A DNA stretch of 64,000 nt from NCBI GenBank assembly GCA_903906315.1, contig CAIVJW010000432.1, positions 1 through 64,000 on the forward strand, written 5' to 3'. Positions within the stretch are counted from its first letter, which is position 1. The number at the start of each line of letters is the position of its first letter. Position numbers and translations under genes: made by a program. The DNA is from an uncultured delta proteobacterium (GTDB lineage: Bacteria; Myxococcota_A; Polyangia; Polyangiales; Polyangiaceae). This document shows, piece after piece, positions 10,302 through 18,923 of the stretch. The notes beneath the pieces were generated by a model that worked only from the letters and a program-made list of their open reading frames with translations, did not search any database and had not been told where the DNA came from.

Positions 10302-11222
10302 CTACAGCCCGAGCGAGCCCCGGTAGACCCAGCCGACCTTGCCCGACGACTCGACGCGGTACCAGTCGTTCTGCCGCGCGAGGACCTTCACCCGGGTCCC
10401 GCGGACGAGTCGCGCGACCACCTCGCCGTCCTTCGGATCCTTGCGGATGAGCGCGGTGTCCCACGTCACGGTTGCGGAGCTGGCCCCGGCCGGCGACTCG
10501 CTCGTCGTCGCGCCGGCGGTCCCCTCGCCGCCTTCGGCCTTGTCCTCGGCCTGCGCGGGGTGCTTGCCCGGCGGGTAGAACGAGGCCGTGTAGGCCAGGG
10601 TGTAGTGCCGGTATTTGTGCGGCACGTCCTCGAGCGCGACGTTCGCGAAATCGCGCGCCGCGCACTGCACCACGCCGTTCACGGTCGACCCCGGCAGGCT
10701 CGTCTTCTTGCCCCTGGTGACGTGGACTTCCTTCTTCTGGAAGTCGATCTCGAAGCCGACCGCGAGCTTGCCCTCGAGGCCGACGGCCGAGGCGCACTTC
10801 GCGAGGTCCTTGAGCTTGGGCAGGGCGATCGGGTCGAACTGCAGCGTGCCGCAATCCTCGACCTTTTTATCCTTCTTATCCCAACACTTTACGATCTTGC
10901 CGGGGCCCACGACCACGAGCTCCTTGTTCGCCGCGCCGGGATCCGGCGCCGAGGGCTCGCCCGTCGGCGCGGCCGCCGAAGCGGACCCGGCCGCCGGCGC
11001 GCCGGAGGGACCCGGGGCTGCGGACGCCTCGCCGCTCGGGTCGACCCTCGCGACGTGCGCGTCGGCGGGCACGCTCGGCCCGATCTTGACGCCGGCTACG
11101 CGCGGCCAGGCGATGCCGAGCACGAAGCCCGCGAGCCCGATGATCCCCACGCGCGACCACGGCGGGCGGTCCGCGGTGGCCCCGGGGATCTCGACCTTCA
11201 GCGGTTTCTCCGTTCGCGCCAT
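10302..11222 (-). CDS. Membrane-anchored protein with C-terminal bacterial SH3 domain
   Basis: A 306-residue protein from the ATG at 11222. It has a short cytoplasmic N-terminus, one transmembrane helix (VGIIGLAGFVLGIAW), an Ala/Pro/Ser-rich linker, and a middle domain with four Cys (CW, DCG, KCAS, QCAA). The last 65 or so residues form an SH3-like module (ALIRKDPKDGEVVARLVRGT ... NDWYRVESSGKVGWVYRGSL). Such SH3 modules often bind peptidoglycan. It lies 80 bases downstream of the DUF4340 gene of the ABC operon, so cotranscription is plausible. No catalytic residues were recognised. Confidence 0.75.
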   Translation of the reverse strand: MARTEKPLKVEIPGATADRPPWSRVGIIGLAGFVLGIAWPRVAGVKIGPSVPADAHVARVDPSGEASAAPGPSGAPAAGSASAAAPTGEPSAPDPGAANKELVVVGPGKIVKCWDKKDKKVEDCGTLQFDPIALPKLKDLAKCASAVGLEGKLAVGFEIDFQKKEVHVTRGKKTSLPGSTVNGVVQCAARDFANVALEDVPHKYRHYTLAYTASFYPPGKHPAQAEDKAEGGEGTAGATTSESPAGASSATVTWDTALIRKDPKDGEVVARLVRGTRVKVLARQNDWYRVESSGKVGWVYRGSLGL

Positions 11223-11302
11223 CGGGCTTCGAGAGGGGCCTACCACGGATGCGTCATCCGACGAAAATACTCCGTGGGAACGAGCGGCCCCACGCGGCCC
11301 GC

Positions 11303-13606
11303 CTACTCGACCCCGAGCGCGTCGAGGAGGGGCTGCACCCGCGCGCGCGCGACCGCGTACGTGGCGTCGACGCCCTCGCGCCGGACGTAGACCACGCTCG
11401 TGCCTTGCCAGGCGTCCGCGGACCCGACGATCAGCCTCGCGACGAGCGGCTTGCCGCCCTCGGGAGGCGCCGCGCCGACGGACGCCTTGCCCGGCAAGAG
11501 CTCGACCGTCACCGTGAGCCGCGGCTTGTCGAAGCCCTCGCGGGCCGGCGCCTTGCCGAGCGTCACGGCCCCCTCGGGGAGCAGCTGGCCGAACGCCTCG
11601 CGCACCGACGCCGCGCGCCGCGACGCCTCGGGGCCGTCGCCGCCGGGGCCCGCGACCTGGAACGCGCCCGAGGCGGTCCGCTCCACCGCGAGCCGCCGCT
11701 TGCCCGCGGCGTCGGCGAGGGAGACGCGCGCGAGGTCGGCAGGCACGAAGAGCAGCGCGTTGCGGTCGACGAGCCAGCGCTCGGCCGTCTGCTCGAGCAC
11801 GCGCGGCGCCACGAACACGGGGCCGCCATCGAGCCGCGCGAACGCGCCGTCGGCCGTCGCGGCGCCGATCAGGAGCCGGACCCTGCGCGGAGCGGCCTCG
11901 CCATCGTCCCCGAACGCGGCCTCGACGACGACCCGCGGCGGGTTGATCCCGAACGAGCCGTCGTCGCGGCCCGCGACCCATCGCGCCGCGGTGAGGCCGC
12001 CGATCATCGTCGCCAGGTCGCCAGCGAGCCCTTGGTCGATGGCCTGGCCGGTAGGCTCGAGGTACCGGAACCCCACGCCGGCGATCTGGTCGAAGCGCTG
12101 CACGCGGCCCGCGGCCTCGACCCGGACCGACCTGACGCGGCCCACCGGCTCGTCGAGGAGCTTCAGCGGTCGCAACGCGAGCTCGCTCGGGAAGAGCGCC
12201 GCGGCCTGGTCCTTGGGGATGAGCGCCACGACGTCGTCCTCGACGCGCCGCACGGCGACGCGCCCGTCGACCTCGCCGCCGACCTCGAGCACCTCGACGC
12301 GGTCGGCGGCCGGGTCGCGGGGCAGGGCACCGGAATCGCCCGCGATCGCGCCGCCTCCGACGCTGCGGATGCGCACGACGGCGCGCGGCTTGTCGAGCGC
12401 CGCGCCGGAGGCCTCCGCCGTCGTCACGAGGCGGTCGGCGGTCACGCGCAGGAGGGCGTCGACGAACGCGCGGCCGGCCTCGGCTTCGATCGCGCGGTCG
12501 GTCGGCGCGCGGAGGTGCCACGCGGGGCCGCTCCGCGCGAGGTCGACGTGCGTGTCGCCGGCGCGCAGGTCGACCTCCGTCACCTCGTCGATCGGTGACC
12601 CGACCAGGCGCCGGTCCACGAGCTTGTCCGCGGGCACGCCGAGCGGCTCCACGAGCGCCTTGCCGACGCACGCGCCGAGCCTCGACGGCTCGCGCCGGAT
12701 CGCGATCACGTGATCGTCGCGCCCGGGGCACGGGCCCCCGAGGTCGATCACCGTCGCCTTCGCGTCCTTGTCCTTGGGCACGAGCGTCACCGTGACCTCG
12801 CGCTGCGACGCGCGATCGGCCACGTCGTCGGCCACGAACTCGTCGGCGCGCAGCTGCTCGAGGCTGCCGAGCACGCGGTCGACCACGAGAGCGTCGGCGC
12901 GAGCGCGCCCCTCGACCGTCGATCCGTCGAAGCGGAAGCCCCCGCCGCGCCCGCCGCCCCAGCTGGCGCGCACGAGGTGGCGCGGGCCACCCAGACCGTC
13001 GATCCGCACCTCCGCGAGATCGCTCGCGGCGACGGGCGCGATCGCGCGCGCGCGCAGCGACTCCGGCGTGACGTCGAGTGAGGCCACGAGCTCCTTCGTC
13101 ACGACGACCACGCCCCGCCCGTTGACCTCTGCGTAGGCCGCGCCGGCCGGTGACGGCGCGGGCCCGCCGACAGCGACGCGATACGATCGCGCGCCCATCG
13201 CGATGGCAATCGTGACGCCCGGCGCGTCGAGCCCGAACGCCGCGCGGTCGACGGATCCGGCCGACACGGCGCGCTCGTAGACGCCGAGCTCGAGCGACGC
13301 GATCAGCGCGTCGACCCGCGGCTCCTCGGCGGCATAGTGCCGGCCGTCCACCTCGATCTCCCACGCGCGCTGTCCGTTCGCGTCGGCCGCGCCGCGTCGG
13401 ACCCGCGTCGTCCTGCCGTGCGCCGCGATCACGACCTCGGTCAGGTCGTCCGCGCGCCACGCCTCGAGGAGCTTCTTGCGGCGCACCACCGCCTCGCCGG
13501 TGGACACCGTCGCTCGATCGGCCAGCCACACCGCGGTGCCCGCGATCGCCGCGGCCACGAGCCCAAGGTTGACCGCGTGCGGCCGTAGCTTCTTCGCGAG
13601 GCTCAC
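11303..13606 (-). CDS. DUF4340-family protein of Gld-type ABC transporter operon
   Basis: A 767-residue protein with one N-terminal transmembrane segment (LGLVAAAIAGTAVWLA) and a long extracytoplasmic region of repeated alpha/beta units matching the DUF4340 pattern (DLTEVVIAAHG, then ...EIEVDGRHYAAEE). The start is a GTG at 13606 overlapping the stop of the upstream GldG-like gene (GTGA), implying translational coupling. DUF4340 proteins commonly accompany ABC-2 permease and GldG-like subunits; their function is unknown. It is the last tightly coupled gene of the operon. Confidence 0.8.
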   Translation of the reverse strand: MSLAKKLRPHAVNLGLVAAAIAGTAVWLADRATVSTGEAVVRRKKLLEAWRADDLTEVVIAAHGRTTRVRRGAADANGQRAWEIEVDGRHYAAEEPRVDALIASLELGVYERAVSAGSVDRAAFGLDAPGVTIAIAMGARSYRVAVGGPAPSPAGAAYAEVNGRGVVVVTKELVASLDVTPESLRARAIAPVAASDLAEVRIDGLGGPRHLVRASWGGGRGGGFRFDGSTVEGRARADALVVDRVLGSLEQLRADEFVADDVADRASQREVTVTLVPKDKDAKATVIDLGGPCPGRDDHVIAIRREPSRLGACVGKALVEPLGVPADKLVDRRLVGSPIDEVTEVDLRAGDTHVDLARSGPAWHLRAPTDRAIEAEAGRAFVDALLRVTADRLVTTAEASGAALDKPRAVVRIRSVGGGAIAGDSGALPRDPAADRVEVLEVGGEVDGRVAVRRVEDDVVALIPKDQAAALFPSELALRPLKLLDEPVGRVRSVRVEAAGRVQRFDQIAGVGFRYLEPTGQAIDQGLAGDLATMIGGLTAARWVAGRDDGSFGINPPRVVVEAAFGDDGEAAPRRVRLLIGAATADGAFARLDGGPVFVAPRVLEQTAERWLVDRNALLFVPADLARVSLADAAGKRRLAVERTASGAFQVAGPGGDGPEASRRAASVREAFGQLLPEGAVTLGKAPAREGFDKPRLTVTVELLPGKASVGAAPPEGGKPLVARLIVGSADAWQGTSVVYVRREGVDATYAVARARVQPLLDALGVE

Positions 13607-15219
13607 GGGGCCCTCGGCGCGCGCTCGAGCTGGCGGCGCTCGCCGTCGCGCCGCCGCAGATGCACGGCCACGCCGAGCAACATCGCCGCGGCCGGGATGA
13701 ACACGACCACGTAGCGGAAGATCGCCGCGAGCGAGTCCTCGTTCACCTTGAGGCCCGCCGCGACCGCGGGCTTGTCGGCGATGTCGACGATCGCCGGCCG
13801 CGCCGCGAGCCACGAGATCGCGCTCTCCACGAACAGACGCGTCCCCCGGAGCTCGTCATTGCGGAACGTGGGCCCGAACAGCGCGCTCGCCGATCCGATC
13901 GCCACGAGCCGCGCGCCGTGCGCCGCGCTGCTCCCCGCCTTCTTGGGCAGCTCGGTCGCCGCCGCGATCCAGAGCGGCCCCTTGTGGTCGAGATCGCCCG
14001 CGCTGGGCGCCGTCGGGCTCCTCGCCCACGCGAAGAAATCGAGCATCCCGAACGCCTTTTCGGTCGTCTGGAGCAGCGGCGCCGGCGCGGCGACGCCCGC
14101 CCCCGTCCGCGTGAGCGAGCTCGCGACCGTGAGCCCGATGGGCATGCCACGATCGGCGGCGCGGAGGAGCCCCTCCGTGATCGGGTGCGCGGTCGGGAGC
14201 GGCAGCAGCGTCTCGCCGAAGCCCTGGGTCGATCGGTGAGACGGGTCGGTTTCGAATACGAAGTCGTCCTCGAGCCGCAGGCCGGCGGCCGCGAAGAGGT
14301 CGTCGAGCCCGAGGCGCACGAGCCGCTGCGCGTCGCCGTCCGGCACCGGCCCGGCGGCGACGAGCACGCTGCCCCCGCCCTCGAAATAGGCGCGCATCGC
14401 GGCGACGTCCTCCGGCGCCACGCGCTCGCTCGGCCCGGCCACGACGAGGACGCGGCAGTCGGCGATCGACGCCGCCGCGACCGGATCCTGCCGCACCGGC
14501 GGGATCTCGGTCACGTCGTAGTTGTCCTTCGTGAGCAGGTCACGGAGCGGCGCGAGCGTGGCGCCGCCCGCGTCGAGCGAGCCCTCGCCGTGGCCCGTCG
14601 TGAAGCAGGCGCGCGGCCGCTCCTTCAAGATCACGCTGCGGATCGCCGTCGTCAGCGCCTGCTCGAGCCGCGGGCGCGCGCGCACGTCCTCGGCGTCGTC
14701 GACCTCGACGAGGTCGCGCTGCGAGACGAAGTAAGGCTTGTCGCCTCGCACCACGATCACGGCCGCGTCCGCGACGATGCGCCCGTCCTTCGTCTCGCCC
14801 GCCGTGAGCCCGTAGCGTTGCTGCACGGCGAGGAACTCGGCCGGGTGCCGATCGGGGTCGGTCGCCTTGATCTCGACGCGCGCGGACTCCCCCCGGTACG
14901 CGTCGAGCAGGTGCTGCAGCGAGACCGACAGCGGGTCGCTCGACGGCAGGAGAAGGTGAACCTGCACGGGCTCCTCGAGCGATCGCAGCGTCTGGAGCGT
15001 GGGCTCGCTCAGCGTGTAGAGCCCCGCCTTCGTCAGGTCCCAGCGCTTGTAGTGCCGCGCGACGAGCACGTTCACGAGCACGGCCAGCACCGTCGCGGCG
15101 ACGATGCCGACGAGCGTCGAGGCCTTCGTCGCGGCGGTCGTCGCGGGCGGCGCGGCCTCGGCGTCGGGCGCGCGAGGCTCGGTGACCTGCGCGGGTGCAG
15201 GCTTCTTCCGCGCGGCCAT
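13603..15219 (-). CDS. gldG: GldG-like ABC transporter auxiliary membrane protein
   Basis: A 538-residue protein with an N-terminal transmembrane helix (STLVGIVAATVLAVLVNVL), a large extracytoplasmic region resembling the ABC-transporter auxiliary/GldG family (LYTLSEPTLQTLRSLEEPVQ, and the GHGEG segment in RACFTTGHGEGSLD), and a C-terminal transmembrane helix (FRYVVVFIPAAAMLLGVAV). The ATG at 15219 overlaps the permease stop (ATGA). In Bacteroidetes, GldAFG is required for gliding. In myxobacteria homologues are common, but a role in motility is not established here, so the symbol indicates homology only. Confidence 0.78.
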   Translation of the reverse strand: MAARKKPAPAQVTEPRAPDAEAAPPATTAATKASTLVGIVAATVLAVLVNVLVARHYKRWDLTKAGLYTLSEPTLQTLRSLEEPVQVHLLLPSSDPLSVSLQHLLDAYRGESARVEIKATDPDRHPAEFLAVQQRYGLTAGETKDGRIVADAAVIVVRGDKPYFVSQRDLVEVDDAEDVRARPRLEQALTTAIRSVILKERPRACFTTGHGEGSLDAGGATLAPLRDLLTKDNYDVTEIPPVRQDPVAAASIADCRVLVVAGPSERVAPEDVAAMRAYFEGGGSVLVAAGPVPDGDAQRLVRLGLDDLFAAAGLRLEDDFVFETDPSHRSTQGFGETLLPLPTAHPITEGLLRAADRGMPIGLTVASSLTRTGAGVAAPAPLLQTTEKAFGMLDFFAWARSPTAPSAGDLDHKGPLWIAAATELPKKAGSSAAHGARLVAIGSASALFGPTFRNDELRGTRLFVESAISWLAARPAIVDIADKPAVAAGLKVNEDSLAAIFRYVVVFIPAAAMLLGVAVHLRRRDGERRQLERAPRAP

Positions 15220-15971
15220 CAGCCCCACCTCCACGAGTCCACCGTCCGCACGGTGACGAAGAGCGGGAGCACGACGACGGTCGCGTCGTAGACGAGGCGT
15301 CGCAGGTCCACGATCCCCTTCGAGAAGTCGTTCATCTGCGCCCAAACGGAGACGTGCTGCGAGATCGAGTGGAACGCTCCCTCGTCGAAGACGAAGTCGC
15401 CGATGCCGAGCATGAAGAGCCCGATGACGATCATCGAGGAGAGCACCGCCGCCGTGAGCTGGCTCTTCGTGAACGCGCTCGTCATCGTGCCGATCGCGAG
15501 GTAGCCGGCGCCCACCGCGGCGACCGCGAGGTAGCTCGTCCCGACCACGCGCACGTCGAGCTCGCCGCCCGTCCGCGCGACCAGCACCATGTAGAAGATC
15601 GTCGGCGCCCACATGACGAGGTACGTCGTGAGCGCCGCGCCGTACTTCGCCAGCACCACGCCGAGCGTGCTGACGGGCGCGGTCAGCAACGCCTCGATCG
15701 TGCCGCTGCGCCGCTCCTCGGCGAAGAGCCGCATCGTCAGGAGCGGGCAGACGAAGAGCAGCGGCAGGTAGAGCAGCACCGTCTGCCCGAAGAACGCCTG
15801 CACCGGGCCGCCGTCGGCCGACAGGTCGGCCGCGCCGCCGGCGTAGTGCGCGACGATGATGAAGAAGTGGATGCCCTGCACCGCGAGGAAGGTCGCGATC
15901 AACACCCACGCGAGGGGCGTGACGAAGAGCGAGAACATCTCGCGCTTGTAGATCGGCCAGAAGCCCCTCAC
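15219..15971 (-). CDS. gldF: ABC-2 type permease (GldF-like)
   Basis: A 250-residue integral membrane protein with about six hydrophobic helices. Typical ABC-2 features include YKREMFSLFVTPLAW at the N-terminus and LFAEERRSGTIEALLTAPVS, a signature of this permease class. The start is a GTG at 15971 overlapping the ATPase stop (GTGA), so ATPase and permease are coupled. Together with the GldG-like subunit it should form an inner-membrane ABC exporter or mechanical complex. The substrate is unknown. Confidence 0.85.
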   Translation of the reverse strand: MRGFWPIYKREMFSLFVTPLAWVLIATFLAVQGIHFFIIVAHYAGGAADLSADGGPVQAFFGQTVLLYLPLLFVCPLLTMRLFAEERRSGTIEALLTAPVSTLGVVLAKYGAALTTYLVMWAPTIFYMVLVARTGGELDVRVVGTSYLAVAAVGAGYLAIGTMTSAFTKSQLTAAVLSSMIVIGLFMLGIGDFVFDEGAFHSISQHVSVWAQMNDFSKGIVDLRRLVYDATVVVLPLFVTVRTVDSWRWG

Positions 15972-16945
15972 GTCCCCGCCTCCTCGTGCGGCGGCCCCGC
16001 CGCGTCGTCCGCGCCGGTGAGCTCCGAGAACACCTGCTCGAGCGACGCCGACCGCGGCGCGACCTCGTGGACGCCGAGGCCGGCGCCGACGAGCGCGCCG
16101 ACGGCCCCCTCGGCGACCGCCACCGGGTCCGCGCTCGCCGCGAGATCGACGTCGATCGTGGCGAGCCCCTCGGCGGCGCCCTTCGTGGCCTTCGCCCCGG
16201 CGACGCCCGCAATCGCTCGCACGATCGCGAGCGCGCGGTCCGCGTCGCCGCGCACTCCGAGGTGCAGCCCCGACGTGCGCCGCATCGCGCGGATCTCGTC
16301 TATCGATCCCTCGGCGACGAGGCGCCCGCCCGCGATCACCAGCGCCCGCGTGCAGGTGGCCTCGACCTCGGGCAGGATGTGCGTCGAGAGCAGGACGGTG
16401 CGCTCCTGCCCGAGCCGACGGATGAGCGCGCGCACGTCGCGGATCTGGTTCGGATCGAGGCCGGCCGTCGGCTCGTCGAGGATGAGCAGGGGAGGCGATC
16501 CGAGGAGCGCGTCCGCGAGCCCCACGCGCTGTCGGTACCCCTTCGACAGGTGCCCGATCAGCACGTCCGCCATGTGCTCGATGCGCGCGTCGGCGAGCGC
16601 CTGGCCCACCGCGGCCTTGCGCGCCTTGCGCGGCACGCGCTTCAGCTCGGCACGGAACCCGAGGTACTCGACGACGCGCAGCTCGGGGTAGAGCGGTGAC
16701 GTCTCGGGCATGTACCCGATCGCCGCGCGGGCCAGGAGCGGCTCCTCGGCGATGTCGTGGCCCGCGATGCGAACGCGGCCGCGCGTGGCGCCGAGGAAGC
16801 CGGCGAGGATGCGCAGCGTCGTGCTCTTGCCGGCGCCGTTCGGGCCGAGGAAGCCGACGACCTCGCCGCGGTCGACCCGGAACGAGACGTCGCGCACCGC
16901 GTCGACGGCGCCGTAGGACTTGGAGAGGTGTTCGACCTCGATCAT
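15968..16945 (-). CDS. gldA: ABC transporter ATP-binding protein (GldA-like)
   Basis: A 325-residue ATPase from the ATG at 16945. Visible motifs are Walker A (GPNGAGKSTT), the ABC signature (LSKGYRQRVGLA), Walker B with catalytic Glu (LLILDEPTAGLD) and the switch His (LLSTHILPEVE). The roughly 100-residue C-terminal extension is typical of ATPases serving ABC-2 permeases. It is the first gene of a four-gene operon with permease, GldG-like and DUF4340 subunits, each joined by a 4-base or shorter overlap. Energises the transporter at the inner membrane. Confidence 0.92.
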   Translation of the reverse strand: MIEVEHLSKSYGAVDAVRDVSFRVDRGEVVGFLGPNGAGKSTTLRILAGFLGATRGRVRIAGHDIAEEPLLARAAIGYMPETSPLYPELRVVEYLGFRAELKRVPRKARKAAVGQALADARIEHMADVLIGHLSKGYRQRVGLADALLGSPPLLILDEPTAGLDPNQIRDVRALIRRLGQERTVLLSTHILPEVEATCTRALVIAGGRLVAEGSIDEIRAMRRTSGLHLGVRGDADRALAIVRAIAGVAGAKATKGAAEGLATIDVDLAASADPVAVAEGAVGALVGAGLGVHEVAPRSASLEQVFSELTGADDAAGPPHEEAGT

Positions 16946-17146
16946 GCGCGCGCACGGCTTAGCACAGCCCCCGGGGTCGCGATCGCGCGACGCGCGGCCG
17001 CCGTGCGACGCCGGGCCCCTGTCGGCGAGGCGCGACGCCCGCCTCGTCCGCCGGAGCGAGCGCCTGTGGCGGCAGCGCGGGCGGTCTGGTATTCGGCACC
17101 GAGGCAGGCGTCCGGGGCACCCCGCCGACCGCCGGCCCCAGAGACC

Positions 17147-17614
17147 ATGGACCAAGCCCTCCTCCGCTCGTACTTCGCCACCATCTACGAGCTGCCGACC
17201 GCGAGCGGCGTGCTGCGCGCCTCGATGGACGGCGAGAACGTGGCCGACACGAGCGGCCTGCCGGAGCTCCTCAACCGGCGCTTCGCGCTGCTGACGTCGT
17301 ATAACCCCCGATCGATGCTCCTGCCGCGTCGGGTGAACGACCAGCGCCAGGTCGTCCTGCGCGATCTGCTCATCCTCGGCTGCTATCGCGTCGAGCCGGG
17401 CGTCGGCACCGAGGCCGAGCCGGAGGGCGTCTGGCGCGAGCCGGTGTGGCTCGTCCACGGCATGGACCGCGACGAGGCGCTCGCGTTCGGCCGCGTGTTC
17501 CGCCAGAACACCATCGTCTACGTGCAGAACGGGCGGCCGGAGATCATCGTCACCGACCCGACCGCCGACGACGTCGGCCGCACCTTCCACGGCAACTGGC
17601 GGGTGAGGACGTAG
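17147..17614 (+). CDS. DUF3293 family protein
   Basis: A 155-residue soluble protein resembling DUF3293: a middle segment FALLTSYNPRS followed by N...RQVVLRDLL, and a C-terminal segment GRVFRQNTIVYVQNGRPEII. The function is unknown in the family. The ATG at 17147 follows AGAGACC. The stop overlaps the GTG start of the next gene by one base (TAGTG), suggesting coupling with a small lipoprotein. It is divergent from the ABC operon across about 200 bases. Confidence 0.75.
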   Translation: MDQALLRSYFATIYELPTASGVLRASMDGENVADTSGLPELLNRRFALLTSYNPRSMLLPRRVNDQRQVVLRDLLILGCYRVEPGVGTEAEPEGVWREPVWLVHGMDRDEALAFGRVFRQNTIVYVQNGRPEIIVTDPTADDVGRTFHGNWRVRT

Positions 17615-18048
17615 TGCGCGCGGCCCGTGCTGCGCTCGCCGCCGTGGCCGCGACGCTCGCGATCGCGAGCGGCTGCGGGAGCAAGCGGGTCAGCGAGTGC
17701 AATGGCCTGATTCAGGTCGTCAACGCCGGCGTGCAGAGCGTCGACCGAAATCCCAAGCCCGAGTCCGATCCGACGGGCGTCGTGGGGCTGCGCGCGCTCG
17801 CGGAGGCGATGGACCGGGTCGCGGGCGAGGCTGCGACGGTGACGATCACGGTGCCCGAGGTAGGCAAGCTCTCCGCGGACTACCAGGCGATGGCGCGGGC
17901 TGTCGCGCGATCGGCGCGCGAGCTGGCCGCCGCCGCTGATGCCAAGGACATTCCCAAGGTCAACGCGGCGTGGGCGTCGCTAGAAAAAGCATACAATCAA
18001 GAGGATTTGCTCGTCGAGCAGCTGAACAAGGTCTGCCAGGCGCCGTAG
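17614..18048 (+). CDS. Small lipoprotein, helical
   Basis: A 144-residue predicted lipoprotein with signal sequence and lipobox ASGC at residues 19-22. It continues as an alpha-helical domain rich in Ala, Glu and Lys with few Cys. The start is the GTG at 17614, which overlaps the stop of the DUF3293 gene. No known domain is recognised. It is followed within 6 bases by strong stem-loops, consistent with the end of a two-gene transcript. Confidence 0.75.
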   Translation: MRAARAALAAVAATLAIASGCGSKRVSECNGLIQVVNAGVQSVDRNPKPESDPTGVVGLRALAEAMDRVAGEAATVTITVPEVGKLSADYQAMARAVARSARELAAAADAKDIPKVNAAWASLEKAYNQEDLLVEQLNKVCQAP

Positions 18049-18053
18049 TCACG

Positions 18054-18089
18054 CCGGGCCGCGATCGGCCCGGGTGGCGGCCTCCCGCC
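18054..18089. terminator. Paired stem-loops between convergent genes
   Basis: A perfect 8-bp stem, CCGGGCCG (18054-18061) with CGGCCCGG (18066-18073), closes a CGAT tetraloop. A second hairpin, GGCGG (18076-18080) with CCGCC (18085-18089), follows. They lie between the lipoprotein stop and the convergent response regulator stop. No T-run follows. Confidence 0.5.
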
Positions 18090-18164
18090 GGCTGCGGACC
18101 TCGCGCTCCCAGCGGATTGCTCTCGCCACGACCGAGCCACTCGGCGGCCGGTCGGCGCGCCGCC

Positions 18165-18878
18165 TCAAGCCACGAAGCGATAGCCGATGCCGCGCACGGT
18201 CACGATGTGGCGGGGCGCGGTCGGATCCACCTCGAGCTTGTTTCGCAGCTGGAGGATGAAGTTGTCGATGGTGCGCGTCGTCCCGTGGTGCGTCGGCCCC
18301 CAGACCTTGGCCTGGATCTGCTCGCGCGCCAGCACCCGCCCGCCCGCCTCGACGAGGCAGAGCAGGATGTCGAACTCGGTCGCGGTGAGCTCGACCGGCG
18401 CGCTGCCGCGGTGGACCTCGCGGGTCGCGGGGTCGATCTCCAGGCTCGCCACGTGGAGCTTCGACTCCGTGCCGCGCGCGATCGCGTCGCGCCGCAGCAC
18501 GGCCTTCACCCGCGCGAGCAGCTCCGCGAGGCCGAAGGGCTTGGTGATGTAGTCCTCGGCGCCGAGCTCGAGCCCGGTCACCTTGTCCATCTCCGCGCCG
18601 CGCGCGCTCAGCATGATGACCGGCATCAGCCGTCGCTCGGCGCGGAGCGTCCGGAGCACCTCGAAGCCGTTCAGCCGCGGCAGCATCACGTCGAGGATGA
18701 CGAGGTCGAGGTCGCTGTCGCGCGCCAGCGTCAGCCCGCTCTCGCCGTCGCCCGCCGTCAGCACGCGGAACCCCTCGGCCGACAGGTTCAGGTCGAGCCC
18801 CATCGCGATGCTCGCGTCGTCCTCGACCACGAGCACCGTCTTCTGCGTCGCGCCCGGGCCCGGCTGCGATCGGTTCAT
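18165..18878 (-). CDS. OmpR-family response regulator
   Basis: A 237-residue two-component regulator. The receiver domain (about residues 13-125) has acidic pair Glu19-Asp20, phosphoacceptor Asp63 in LDVMLP, and KPF near residue 113. The C-terminal winged helix (about 140-237) matches the OmpR/PhoB DNA-binding domain (ELTATEFDILLCLVEAGGRV, RTIDNFILQLRNKLE, and the end VRGIGYRF). It is transcribed 45 bases downstream of a histidine kinase gene, its likely partner. Target genes are not evident from the sequence. Confidence 0.93.
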   Translation of the reverse strand: MNRSQPGPGATQKTVLVVEDDASIAMGLDLNLSAEGFRVLTAGDGESGLTLARDSDLDLVILDVMLPRLNGFEVLRTLRAERRLMPVIMLSARGAEMDKVTGLELGAEDYITKPFGLAELLARVKAVLRRDAIARGTESKLHVASLEIDPATREVHRGSAPVELTATEFDILLCLVEAGGRVLAREQIQAKVWGPTHHGTTRTIDNFILQLRNKLEVDPTAPRHIVTVRGIGYRFVA

Positions 18879-18923
18879 CGGGTCACGTGTCTAGCACGAC
18901 TCGCCGGGGCCCGCGTAGGGCGC

